Positions 23,023 to 32,755 of a stretch of DNA of 33,979 nucleotides are shown piece after piece. A program made the translations under genes and the position numbers. Source of the DNA: a virus; the IMG/VR virus record IMGVR_UViG_3300025141_000390, positions 1-33,979 of that record; one strand, given 5' to 3'. The number at the start of each line of letters is the position of its first letter. Position 1 is the stretch's first letter. Under the pieces are notes generated by a model. The model was not told the origin of the DNA. It saw only the letters and a program-made list of their open reading frames with translations, and searched no databases.

Positions 23023-23042
23023 ACTATATAAAAATATTTATA

Positions 23043-23819
23043 ATGGCTATAAACGTAAACACAGTTTATCAAACCGTATTATTGATACTTAATAAAGAAC
23101 AAAGAGGTTATTTATCTCCGTTTGAATTTAATAATATTGCTACACAAGTACAATTAGAGATTATAGATGATTACTTAGAAACTTTAAATCAGCAACTAAG
23201 AGTACCTCAAAATGAAAGTGAATACGGTGATAGAGTTAAGAATATAGATAACCAATTATCTGCACTTAAAGAAATACAGCCATTAGATCCAACAACTACT
23301 TGGGTTGCTAATAACGAGTATAATACAACAGCTCTTACAACTCCAATATATGTAATAGGTACTGTAATTTATAAAGATGAACAAGAGATAGAAAGAGTTG
23401 ATAGAAATGAGTGGCTTAGGATAAACATGTCTAAACTCACTAGGCCTAGTGAAGATTATCCTTTATATTTATATGAGAATGGAAGTATATTTATACAACC
23501 TAGCGATTTAGTTAAAATAGATCCTGTAACAGCACTTCCATATAATCAATTTTCAGTTTCTTATATAAGAAAACCAGTAGATGTGGTATGGGCTTATAGT
23601 ACAGGAAGTGTAGGTCAATATATATGGGATGGATCTCCAGGAGCAGTGGCTCCTTTTATTCCCACAACTGGATCCCAAAATTTTGAATTACAAGATACAG
23701 ATCAAGTAAAAGTGATTTTAAGTATATTAAAATATGCGGGTGTAGTAATTAGAGATCCACAAATAGTACAAGCCGCGGCCAAAGAGATAGCAGTCACTGA
23801 AATGAATGAAAAACAATAA
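23043..23819 (+). CDS. 258-aa head-tail connector / ring protein candidate
   Basis: Begins MAINVNTVYQTVLLILNKEQ with a helical bundle to about residue 80 (RGYLSPFEFNNIATQVQLEI). A beta-rich domain follows (VIGTVIYKDEQEIERVDRNE; LYLYENGSIFIQPSD), and the last part is helical (DQVKVILSILKYAGVVIRDP). Conserved RGYLSP..FN..A..AQ-type openings are known to me from adaptor-like proteins next to the capsid genes of marine and crAss-like phages, where ring proteins stack under the portal. Four bases separate it from the next gene. Confidence 0.65.
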   Translation: MAINVNTVYQTVLLILNKEQRGYLSPFEFNNIATQVQLEIIDDYLETLNQQLRVPQNESEYGDRVKNIDNQLSALKEIQPLDPTTTWVANNEYNTTALTTPIYVIGTVIYKDEQEIERVDRNEWLRINMSKLTRPSEDYPLYLYENGSIFIQPSDLVKIDPVTALPYNQFSVSYIRKPVDVVWAYSTGSVGQYIWDGSPGAVAPFIPTTGSQNFELQDTDQVKVILSILKYAGVVIRDPQIVQAAAKEIAVTEMNEKQ

Positions 23820-23822
23820 AAC

Positions 23823-25172
23823 ATGGCAAATTCACCTGATGGAGGTTTTATAAACGAAACCAATGAACAGTACTATGTAGGACATCAAGCGCGAGTTGCA
23901 GATGGTACTTCAACCAGACCTTTTATTTACACTTTTGATGAAGTACTAGAAATGGGTGTTCCAGCTGCCCCACTATCAGCTTTTGATAATGCAACATGGA
24001 ATCCAGCTGACCCTAACTTCATGTTAAATAACTTTGATTTAATGGTTAGTACTGGAGGATTAGATCCATATGTATTATGGGATGGATCTAACGGGGGAAT
24101 AGCAGCACCAGTAGGTGGTCAATGGGGGTTTAGAGTATCACAATTTTCTGAAACCCAAGATTGGAGTGCTATAGAATTTTATGATACCAATACCGGTGTA
24201 GCAGGAATCGCAGTTCTTGGTGGTTACTACATTCAAGTAAGATTAAAATCAATGCTAGTTGATGGTGCACCTAATTATGGAGACTATCAATATATTACTA
24301 TAACTGACATAGTGAATAATTTCCTCATAGGTTACGTTGGGGTAGGTAAACTTATTCCTAATGCTAAACGTACCGACGTTATGTTCCATGCTAAACGTGG
24401 ACTTCAAGAATTCTCTTATGATACGCTTAAAAGTATCAAATCTCAAGAAATAACAATTCCACCAACTTTATCTGTGATTATACCACAAGATTATGTGAAC
24501 TATGTTAATGTGTCGTGGATAGATAAAAACGGAATAAAGCGTATTATATACCCTACTACATTAACAGGTAATCCTTATGAAACACCTATTCAAGATACAA
24601 ATATTACCACAAGTAACTATGGTTTTAGTTTTCCATCAGAAGGCTATGGAATACCATTACAAGATAGTCATGGAGAGAATTTAGAAGGAACATCCTTAAC
24701 TGAGGAAAGATGGGAGGCAAATCCGGAGGATTTTACTACAAGTCCGTTATTTGACCCTACAGGATTAGGGAGAGATTGGTATCAAAATTGGAGAGTAGGA
24801 TTGTTAGGTCAGAATTATGGTTTACTACCAGAATTAGCTCAAGACAATGGTTGGTTCACTATAAACGAAAGAGAAGGTAAATTCTCTTTTAGTAGCAATT
24901 TAAGTGAAAAACTTATTATATTAGAATATATATCTGATGGTTTATCTTATGATAAAGAAACTAGAATACCTAAGTTAGCTGAAGAAGCGTTATACATGCA
25001 TATAGCTTATAGTATATTAGCTGGTAGATCTGGGGTGCAAGAATATGTAGTACAACGATTTAAAAAGGATCGTAGAGCAGCACTTAGAAATGCTAAAATA
25101 CGTTTATCAAATCTCAAGTCAAGTGAGTTTGTACAGATCATGCGAGGAAAATCTAAATGGATTAAATATTAA
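23823..25172 (+). CDS. 449-aa tail/ring structural protein
   Basis: The first ~155 residues are a Gly/Asn/Asp-rich beta region (LDPYVLWDGSNGGIAAPVGG). A more conserved part starts near 160: NFLIGYVGVGKLIPNAKRTD, then MFHAKRGLQEFSYDTLKSIK, then PQDYVNYVNVSWIDKNGIKR. The C-terminus is helical and basic (RFKKDRRAALRNAKIRLSNL, ending KSKWIKY). Proteins with these segments occur beside the tail hub in related phages, and I read this as a connector or ring component. The N-terminal beta region may be a surface-exposed insertion. Confidence 0.68.
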   Translation: MANSPDGGFINETNEQYYVGHQARVADGTSTRPFIYTFDEVLEMGVPAAPLSAFDNATWNPADPNFMLNNFDLMVSTGGLDPYVLWDGSNGGIAAPVGGQWGFRVSQFSETQDWSAIEFYDTNTGVAGIAVLGGYYIQVRLKSMLVDGAPNYGDYQYITITDIVNNFLIGYVGVGKLIPNAKRTDVMFHAKRGLQEFSYDTLKSIKSQEITIPPTLSVIIPQDYVNYVNVSWIDKNGIKRIIYPTTLTGNPYETPIQDTNITTSNYGFSFPSEGYGIPLQDSHGENLEGTSLTEERWEANPEDFTTSPLFDPTGLGRDWYQNWRVGLLGQNYGLLPELAQDNGWFTINEREGKFSFSSNLSEKLIILEYISDGLSYDKETRIPKLAEEALYMHIAYSILAGRSGVQEYVVQRFKKDRRAALRNAKIRLSNLKSSEFVQIMRGKSKWIKY

Positions 25173-25176
25173 GTAA

Positions 25177-28100
25177 ATGGCAGAAATGAAAAACACCTTC
25201 ATTCAGTCTAAAATGAATCAAGACTTGGATGGTAGAATTCTCCCTAATGGTCAATATCGTGAAGGAATTAATATTCAGATAAGTAAATCTGAAGGAATGG
25301 ATGTTGGGGCATTAGAGAATATCTTAGGTAATATAGAAATTGAAGATTTTGGTATTAATGATACTCATACGGAAATCATAGGACATTTTATAGATGAATC
25401 TAATGATCGTTTATTTTTATTTTTAACTAATTATACAGATACTTCCTCTAATAATTTAGATAATAATGCAGCTGGTTTTGGTGTACCCATTTTGCTAGGA
25501 GCTACTACTACAATTCAAAATTATATAATCTCATATAATACAAAAGAAGATACGTATACGATATTAGTAAAAGGTAGTTTTCTTAATTTTTCAAAAACTC
25601 ATATAATAACAGGTATTAATCTAGTAGAAAATTTATTATTTTGGACTGATAATAGAAATCAACCTAGAAAAATTAATGTAGCATTAGGAGAAACTGCAAA
25701 TTATTATACGAGTGAAGATCAAATTTCCGTTGCAAAATATTATCCTTTTGATCCTATACTGTTACTCAATGAAAATACTAGTCCTCATATAGTTTTTGAT
25801 AGTAGCATGCAAGATAGGATTAGTGAATATTTACCTATTCATGCTTCAGCTGTAATGATTGAGGGTGGTGTAGGATCACTTACATTAAAAGGAGAATATT
25901 ATAATATCAAACCTAATTCAAATGCAGTTCTTAATGGAGATCTAATTACGGGAAAATACGTTACGTGGCCTCCCGTCCAAGTAGACAGTGTAGCATGGCC
26001 TAATCCTGGTGAAACAGAAATCACTTTATCTGGACCCAATGTGGCAGGTACTATAAATGATCTTGGAGGCACCGACTCGGCAATATATTTCCAACGCCAA
26101 AATCCACATTTTGATGAAGCTTGGCCAGGTGATCCTAAATTTTTAAAAGATAAATTTGTTAGATTTAGTTACAGATTTAAGTTTGATGATGGAGAATACT
26201 CACTAATGGCACCATTCACTCAAATAGCATTTGTACCAGAGCAAGATGGATATTTTATTGGTGATAATGCTGAAGATAATTTACCGTTAGTAGGACAAGA
26301 GAGTGAAACATATGATAGCACTGTTCTTAAGTTTATGGAGAACAAAGTTAATGATGTAACATTAAATATACCTTCTCCTAGATATGGTGAAACACAAAGT
26401 AATTGGGATACAGTAAATAATAAGTTACACGTAATTGAAATTGATATTTTATATAGAGAAAGTGATTCTAATCAAGTTTTAGTATTAGATACTTTAATAT
26501 TAGAAGATTTTAACAATTTACTTGATATTTATTTACCTTATAATTATCAAAGTAGAAAACCATGGAAAACATTACCCCCTAAAGAAACAACAAGAGTAAG
26601 TGATGAAGTACCCATTCGAGCTTTAGCACAAGAAGTAGCGGGTAACAGAATTATATATGGAAATTTTATAGACAAACATACTTCTCCAGAAACTTTAGAT
26701 TATACTTTACAAATTGATGCTAAACCTGAACTTCCTTTAATGGGTGGTGGAGGATGGAAAGATCCAGATTATTATGTTAGAAAAGAATATCAAAATCATA
26801 CTCTAAAACAAAACAGAACTTATCAAGTTGGAGTTGTATTGTCAGATAGATATGGTAGACAATCTGATGTTATTCTATCTAATATTAGAGTGGACAATGA
26901 AGATCCTACAGCAAAAGGATCAACTATATATCATTCTTATAAAAATATAGAAGACATCCTTATAACTGACAAGAATCATATTGTAGATCCTAATGATACT
27001 TGGCCAGGTGATCAGTTAAGAGCAACATTTCAAAATATTATACCAGAGCAAAAACTTAATAATGGTTATCCTGGTGTTTACCAACACGATGATGGATCAA
27101 TAATGGAGGTATCAGGGCTTTGGAACATGGGAGTGGGTAATTTTTGGTGTCATGCCACTATACCACCTTGCGATCCGTGTGGGCCACTTCCGGCCGCGCC
27201 TTGTACTGTAACTGGTTCTATATTTAAATACGATTATACATCCGGAACTTATATAGATAGTGGAGGAACTTGGAGTGCCAATGTACATCCACCTGATCAA
27301 ACATTAGTAGATCTAGTGGTAACAGGTATTGGTTTCGTATCAGGTCAACCTATACAACTTCGTATACTTAATCCTTCTTTAAGTTGTCCAGAATGTGATT
27401 TTAATCCACTTTCACCTCCTCAATATGGTGGTTATGCTGTAATAAAACCTACTAATCCATTAGGTTGGTATTCATGGAAGATGGTTGTTAAGCAAACTGA
27501 GCAAGAGTATTATAATGTTTATTTACCAGGTGCAATGGCTGGTTATCCATGTGATCAAGAAGGAAGAGAGGAAGTATCTGTAGAAGATCCAGCTGATACA
27601 ATTACTGTAACTCCATCTTTACCTGTGCTTGATTATCCAGATGGTAATCATAATAGAACATCTCACATAGTTTTATTTGGTGATAATATTAATAAAATAC
27701 CTCGTGATTTAAAAGAAGTTGGACCAACTCAAGATAAATTTGCTAGTTCAGTGCGAATGTATGGTAGAGTTCAGAACATAATAGATAGACCTAGTTGGCC
27801 TGACGGAGCTGGAGGTGCATTTGAAAGTTATTCTAATGTTCAATATGATCCAGGGAAAAAATGGGATATAGCAGTTACTGTAGCTACCATGAAAGAACTT
27901 AATCTAGGTGTTTTAACCCCCGCTGAATCACCAACATTACCACATCAATTTTATAAATCCCAAACAAACCCATTAATAGCTAAAGTAGATACTAGAGATC
28001 AATTTGGTGTTTCTCATGAAGGATTAAATCCTTGTAGTGATACATATAGTGTTTTTGATGATATAGAAAATACATGGTTTGGAAGTGGTCCCACATTAGC

Positions 28101-30267
28101 CGTATATGAAACTGCTCCAGTAGAATCACTTTTAGATATATTCTGGGAAACTAGTACCAGTGGTTTAGTATCGGAATTAAATTACAATATAATAAATAAT
28201 GATAATACACTTCCTATAGGTATTAGTAACCCTGAACTTAATTGGAGTGAATCAGATGATTATGGTACTATTATATCTGGGGATTTTCAAGCATTAGGAC
28301 CTAATTTTACACCATTAGGAATAGGTTGTACAATTGATTTAGTAGAAGTTACTACAACAGTGCAAGCTGGACCTTGGCCACCAATAACAGTTCCTCACAC
28401 ACCACAATTTGAATTAGAACCAGCGGGTGGACCTGGAGAGTATAGAGTAAAAATAGCTCCGCATAGCATACATAATCCTGGTTTTCATTGTTGGCGGAAT
28501 CCAACTATGAATGAGTATACATTTAAATTTATAATAACTAGATTATTGGATGGAACACAAACTACAATATATGAAACTGGCACATGCCATAATAGAGCGC
28601 CTAATGAGAGGAATGTGTGGCCTGGAAAACAAGAGATAAAAGACTGGACATGCGATCCTAATTTTGGTTATTATAATGGTGAGGTAGATGCTTGGTCGAC
28701 AAAGACTATTGCTATAGGACAACGTATGAATTTAACTTCAACGTATGGTTGTTATAAAATGGGTTTAAATGCAGCAGAATTTAGTGGAACTCTTTTTTAT
28801 GCAAATGAAGGTCCTGAATCTGGTCATGCTAACGTTCAACCAGCATATGGACGAATTATAGCTGACGGAAGTGTAGGTGGATCAGTGCCAACGGAGAAGC
28901 AGTGGATTCCTACTAGTTCATGGCAGTTTGAGCAAGTATCATCAGGGACTGGCCTTTATTATAAGACGTATGGTACAGGATATTACGCACCTAACGCTTC
29001 CTTAGCAACCGATACTGGTTCGATGTATTCTTATGGAGCTTATTTTAACTGGAAAGCAGCAATAGATGGTTCTGGATATGGTGCAACTACTGAAACTTAT
29101 CCAAGAACAGGAGGATTAATGTCATGTGGGCAATATCCTTTAAATTTACAATTAATGAGTACAAGTTCATGTTATAGTGGTACATCTGTTGGTGCTCAGC
29201 AATCATACTACCATGATTGGGATGGAGTATTTGAAGCTACTAATGGAGTGTGGGGTAGTTTTCCTGGTACTGAACCTCAACCCAATGGAGATGGTGTAGG
29301 TAGAGAGCTTGTGTTTAGTATTCCACGTATGTATCAAGTTAGTATGTTTGTTCCATATGCTCCACGATGGGGGAATAATGGAAATACTGATATACAAGGA
29401 CAAGGTGGTGATATTATATGGATGGGACAAGGAGAAGTTGTGTTTGGTTTATACCAAGATGTACATGACGCTAATCCAGATCCTGATTCTTTAATAGGTA
29501 GATTACCTAGTGGTCCAGTATATTGGCATAATAATACATCACAATTAGATGTTATGCAAGGCGGTGAAAACATTGTAGGTTCAAAATATAATGAATATGA
29601 TGTTAATGGATTAGGAGTATATCCTCATCATTATTGGCCTGATTTAAATTCTATATTAAATAACGCAAATGGATTAGGTAATTTTGCGAATTTTAGAGGT
29701 GGTCCCAATATAGGTAATGCACCTAATATGATGAAATTACAAAATGGTGATAATACTTTTTATCAATTTAATGAAATGTGGGTGGATAATGTTCAAGAGG
29801 TAGAAACATTTGGTGGCACCTGGAATTATGGTGGTGCATGGGTACCTCAAAGATACCTTATTGATAATCCACCAACTCATCAACCTCTACAACCAAATGC
29901 TTCTGGAAATTTATTTTGGTTAGGTGGGATTGATCCTACTACTAAATTAGGAGATGTTAATTCCAATCAGAAGTTTTTCAAGAAAAGACTTAGTCCAACT
30001 CCGATTGATAATATTCAAAAAGCTGCTATTTACGCTGGTAACCCTGATAATCCCAATGGTTATTCAGGGTGGAGTTCTCCACTTGAATTAGGTAACGCTT
30101 TACCAGGCGGTAGATATGTAGTAACATTACGTGTTACAGATAGGTCAAATGCTCATGGAAGTTCTGGATTATATTTTGAATGGGATGTACCTATAACATT
30201 ACCATCTTGGAGTGTAAGACTTAACCCAATGTGGTGTTGTGACAATTGTACTATATATAATGGTTAG
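25177..30267 (+). CDS. 1696-aa tail hub / muzzle-like protein
   Basis: The opening (KMNQDLDGRILPNGQYREGI, then ISKSEGMDVGALENILGN) and LFWTDNRNQPRKINVAL near 165 are typical of the large tail-hub or muzzle proteins of crAss-like and marine podoviruses, which begin with propeller-like beta repeats. Residues up to about 645 follow this core. A Cys/Pro-rich insert with PPCDPCGPLPAAPC and CPECDF spans about 650-745. Conserved text resumes with WYSWKMVVKQTEQEYYNVYL and NKIPRDLKEVGPTQ. Residues from roughly 1040 to 1580 are Gly/Tyr/Trp/Asn-rich, without recognisable motifs, and probably surface-exposed. A late domain has GRYVVTLRVTDRS. The end is WCCDNCTIYNG. It begins four bases after the previous stop. 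Confidence 0.78.
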   Translation: MAEMKNTFIQSKMNQDLDGRILPNGQYREGINIQISKSEGMDVGALENILGNIEIEDFGINDTHTEIIGHFIDESNDRLFLFLTNYTDTSSNNLDNNAAGFGVPILLGATTTIQNYIISYNTKEDTYTILVKGSFLNFSKTHIITGINLVENLLFWTDNRNQPRKINVALGETANYYTSEDQISVAKYYPFDPILLLNENTSPHIVFDSSMQDRISEYLPIHASAVMIEGGVGSLTLKGEYYNIKPNSNAVLNGDLITGKYVTWPPVQVDSVAWPNPGETEITLSGPNVAGTINDLGGTDSAIYFQRQNPHFDEAWPGDPKFLKDKFVRFSYRFKFDDGEYSLMAPFTQIAFVPEQDGYFIGDNAEDNLPLVGQESETYDSTVLKFMENKVNDVTLNIPSPRYGETQSNWDTVNNKLHVIEIDILYRESDSNQVLVLDTLILEDFNNLLDIYLPYNYQSRKPWKTLPPKETTRVSDEVPIRALAQEVAGNRIIYGNFIDKHTSPETLDYTLQIDAKPELPLMGGGGWKDPDYYVRKEYQNHTLKQNRTYQVGVVLSDRYGRQSDVILSNIRVDNEDPTAKGSTIYHSYKNIEDILITDKNHIVDPNDTWPGDQLRATFQNIIPEQKLNNGYPGVYQHDDGSIMEVSGLWNMGVGNFWCHATIPPCDPCGPLPAAPCTVTGSIFKYDYTSGTYIDSGGTWSANVHPPDQTLVDLVVTGIGFVSGQPIQLRILNPSLSCPECDFNPLSPPQYGGYAVIKPTNPLGWYSWKMVVKQTEQEYYNVYLPGAMAGYPCDQEGREEVSVEDPADTITVTPSLPVLDYPDGNHNRTSHIVLFGDNINKIPRDLKEVGPTQDKFASSVRMYGRVQNIIDRPSWPDGAGGAFESYSNVQYDPGKKWDIAVTVATMKELNLGVLTPAESPTLPHQFYKSQTNPLIAKVDTRDQFGVSHEGLNPCSDTYSVFDDIENTWFGSGPTLAVYETAPVESLLDIFWETSTSGLVSELNYNIINNDNTLPIGISNPELNWSESDDYGTIISGDFQALGPNFTPLGIGCTIDLVEVTTTVQAGPWPPITVPHTPQFELEPAGGPGEYRVKIAPHSIHNPGFHCWRNPTMNEYTFKFIITRLLDGTQTTIYETGTCHNRAPNERNVWPGKQEIKDWTCDPNFGYYNGEVDAWSTKTIAIGQRMNLTSTYGCYKMGLNAAEFSGTLFYANEGPESGHANVQPAYGRIIADGSVGGSVPTEKQWIPTSSWQFEQVSSGTGLYYKTYGTGYYAPNASLATDTGSMYSYGAYFNWKAAIDGSGYGATTETYPRTGGLMSCGQYPLNLQLMSTSSCYSGTSVGAQQSYYHDWDGVFEATNGVWGSFPGTEPQPNGDGVGRELVFSIPRMYQVSMFVPYAPRWGNNGNTDIQGQGGDIIWMGQGEVVFGLYQDVHDANPDPDSLIGRLPSGPVYWHNNTSQLDVMQGGENIVGSKYNEYDVNGLGVYPHHYWPDLNSILNNANGLGNFANFRGGPNIGNAPNMMKLQNGDNTFYQFNEMWVDNVQEVETFGGTWNYGGAWVPQRYLIDNPPTHQPLQPNASGNLFWLGGIDPTTKLGDVNSNQKFFKKRLSPTPIDNIQKAAIYAGNPDNPNGYSGWSSPLELGNALPGGRYVVTLRVTDRSNAHGSSGLYFEWDVPITLPSWSVRLNPMWCCDNCTIYNG

Positions 30268-30301
30268 TGTAAACATCTTAAAAATAAAGTAATTATAACT
30301 T

Positions 30302-32329
30302 ATGCCTTACTCAATACCTATAAAATATTTTAACTCTTTTTGGATAAAGAAGGTTGTCGGAGATACAGCGCAAGATCAACCAGATCCAGCTCTTAACGAT
30401 TATCAAAGTACAGTTACAACATCTGTTAGTGGATATGCTCCAGGACATGATCCCTATGGCGATGCTGATAGTCACTATCTATTACCTACATGGCCAGGTT
30501 TACCATGGGGTCATGAAATAGAAACAATAGCAGATAGTGGTGATGTTAAAGGATACCCTTGTTTTCCTTGGGGTGGAAGAGATTGGAATTCATATAGTGG
30601 AACAGGTAATTTACCTGATTGCGGAACTTTTGGTGTTGGTGGTGGTAGTTTAACTAATACTAATCCGTCGCCGGAAGAAGGACGAGAAAGAAATTGGTTT
30701 ATTGAAGAAGCTAGAATAAGAGGGGGATATAATAATACAAGTGTTGACTTTGGAGTTAAAGCGTATGTTGTAGAGGAATTTCCTGAACAACAAGATAAGT
30801 TTAATTCTATGACATATTCTGGTATTTATAATTCTAGAACAGGTATAAATCAAACTAATGTATTTTCCACTGCTGAAGATATAACTAAAAGTGTTGATCC
30901 AGCTTATGGTTCTATACAAAAATTATATGCTAAAGATACTAATTTAATAATATTCCAAGAAAATAAAGTAAGTAGAGCATTAATAGATAAAGATGCTGTT
31001 TATACAGCAGAAGGTTCACCTATGCAAACGCAATCTAATGTTGTTATAGGTGCTGTACAAGCTTATGCTGGACAATATGGAATAAGTACTAATCCAGAGT
31101 CATTTGCAAAGTACGGTATAAGAGAGTATTTTGCTGATAAGAGTAGAGGTACTATAATGAGATTATCACATAATGGTCTCACTGAAGTATCTAGTTATGG
31201 TATGAAAGATTATTTTAGAGATACGTTATCATTAATTAAAGATGGTCAGTTACATTATTCAGCTACATATATACCATTTTTTGATCTTAACCCATGTCAA
31301 GGAGTTCAAACGTTTGAACTAGATCCAGGTGGATGTCCTTGTGATACTATAGAACCTGGTATGTTATTATCTATGAATGGGAATGTTTCAAATATATGGG
31401 TATCTAGGGTAGATTGCGATTTGATGCAGGTAACAATGAATACAGTTTTTTATGGTATAGATTTTGGAATAGTGGGTTGTCTGACAAGTGATTGGCCAGA
31501 TAGTATAGAATTCGTATCTTACAAAGGTGATACAATACTAGGCGCGTTTGATACTCATAATAAGAATTATACAGTATCATTACAATGGAATACTTTTTCT
31601 AATGGATCATGTGTTTGTGAAGATGTGGATGAGGAAATCATATGTGAACCTCCATATACAACACATTATAGTACCGTAGGTTATGATGAAGATATAAATG
31701 GATGGGTTAGTTTTTATACATATATGCCCACGGCTATGGACAGCTTAAAAAATGATTTTTATTCTGTTAATGGTTATACATTGTATCGTCATTATAACGA
31801 AAGTGCTGGTGGCGGAAGAGGAGAGTTTTACAATGTTATTAATCCTGCTTCTATAGAGTTTATTTTTAATGATCAACCATCATTGTCGAAAAATTTTCAA
31901 ACAATAAATTACGAAGGTAGTAGTGGTTGGTATGTAGAACGAATGAATAGTGATTTAACGGAACCAATTAAATATCCTTCACCAGAAAATTGGAGCATTG
32001 GTGATTGGTACGCTGTAGGTGATCAAACCTCACGTATAAATAGTTATGTAGAAGGTAGGTATATAGATTCATTGAGTGAACAAGTAATGTATAGTGGTTT
32101 TAATAGAAGAGAAAATAAATATGTAGCCACTATAATAAACAATACTGCATCTCCTTTCTCAGGTGAAGTACAATTTACTGAAACGTCATCTTGGCCGTAT
32201 GGCAATGTAATGAGTGGCATTAAAGGTTATTATGCTACTATAAAATTAACTACAGATCAGGATACACAATTAGGTTTTATGAAAGAATTATTTGCTGTAA
32301 CAACAACATATGCTCCATCATCATATTAA
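30302..32329 (+). CDS. 675-aa tail hub partner / fibre-attachment protein
   Basis: The first residues (MPYSIPIKYFNSFWIKKVVG) are a signature I recall for the second large tail-hub protein in marine Bacteroidota phages. A variable Pro/Gly/Asp segment (about 25-130) precedes the conserved core: WFIEEARIRGGYNNTSVDFG, FNSMTYSGIYNSRTGINQTN, and QKLYAKDTNLIIFQENKVSR. Next is a Cys-rich patch (QGVQTFELDPGGCPCDTIE, later NGSCVCEDVDEEIICEPP) at about 340-455, and a beta-rich C-terminus. Probably sits with the 1696-residue protein at the tail tip. The two proteins share Cys/Pro-rich inserts. Confidence 0.72.
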   Translation: MPYSIPIKYFNSFWIKKVVGDTAQDQPDPALNDYQSTVTTSVSGYAPGHDPYGDADSHYLLPTWPGLPWGHEIETIADSGDVKGYPCFPWGGRDWNSYSGTGNLPDCGTFGVGGGSLTNTNPSPEEGRERNWFIEEARIRGGYNNTSVDFGVKAYVVEEFPEQQDKFNSMTYSGIYNSRTGINQTNVFSTAEDITKSVDPAYGSIQKLYAKDTNLIIFQENKVSRALIDKDAVYTAEGSPMQTQSNVVIGAVQAYAGQYGISTNPESFAKYGIREYFADKSRGTIMRLSHNGLTEVSSYGMKDYFRDTLSLIKDGQLHYSATYIPFFDLNPCQGVQTFELDPGGCPCDTIEPGMLLSMNGNVSNIWVSRVDCDLMQVTMNTVFYGIDFGIVGCLTSDWPDSIEFVSYKGDTILGAFDTHNKNYTVSLQWNTFSNGSCVCEDVDEEIICEPPYTTHYSTVGYDEDINGWVSFYTYMPTAMDSLKNDFYSVNGYTLYRHYNESAGGGRGEFYNVINPASIEFIFNDQPSLSKNFQTINYEGSSGWYVERMNSDLTEPIKYPSPENWSIGDWYAVGDQTSRINSYVEGRYIDSLSEQVMYSGFNRRENKYVATIINNTASPFSGEVQFTETSSWPYGNVMSGIKGYYATIKLTTDQDTQLGFMKELFAVTTTYAPSSY

Positions 32330-32339
32330 ATTAAATTAA
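32325..32339 (+). repeat. ATTAA x3 tandem repeat flush with a start codon
   Basis: Three exact ATTAA units span the end of the tail gene, including its TAA stop, and end at the base before ATG 32340. The array mirrors the AATTA x4 leader of groEL. Confidence 0.75.
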
Positions 32340-32750
32340 ATGAAATTAAATATAAGAAGATTAAAAGAAGAAGATTGGGAACCACTAACTATATGGTGGA
32401 AACAATGGCCTAAATGGATGGCACCTTCAAGAGATGCATTACCTGATAATGGATTAGGTGGACTTATGGTTGAAAAGGATGGTAAACCAGTATTAGCTGG
32501 ATTTATATACACAACTAATTCTAAGGGAGTTTGGCTTGAATGGATTATATCTGATCCAGATTATAGAGATAATGACAGACAGGACGCATTAGAGCTGCTT
32601 ATAACAGCCGCTGAGAACGTTTGTAGAGATCAAGGATTTAAATACGTATTATTTATAGGTAAACACAATAACTTAATTAATACTTTTGAAAAATTAGGAT
32701 GGACTGTAGATCGTTCACCATCATATGAATTAATAAAAACAATAAATTAG
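32340..32750 (+). CDS. GNAT-family N-acetyltransferase
   Basis: The 136-residue product follows the GNAT plan. An N-terminal strand MKLNIRRLKEEDWEPLTIWW is followed by a central hairpin (MVEKDGKPVLAGFIYTTNSK) and WLEWIISDPDYR. An acyl-CoA-loop position (DPDYRDNDRQDALELLITAA) is degenerate compared with Q/RxxGxG/A. The last part is KYVLFIGKHNNLINTFEKLG, the typical C-terminal N..a...feklGF-type segment. GNAT enzymes transfer acetyl groups from acetyl-CoA to amines. The substrate is unknown; in a tail module, modification of a virion or host protein is possible. The weak CoA loop leaves open a structural role. Confidence 0.78.
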   Translation: MKLNIRRLKEEDWEPLTIWWKQWPKWMAPSRDALPDNGLGGLMVEKDGKPVLAGFIYTTNSKGVWLEWIISDPDYRDNDRQDALELLITAAENVCRDQGFKYVLFIGKHNNLINTFEKLGWTVDRSPSYELIKTIN

Positions 32751-32755
32751 AAACT

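Noticed and set aside
25177-32329. Frameshift splitting one giant tail gene in two
   Set aside because: The second gene has its own conserved opening (IKYFNSFW), a normal AT-rich leader and a 34-base gap; I recall the same two-protein layout in related phages.
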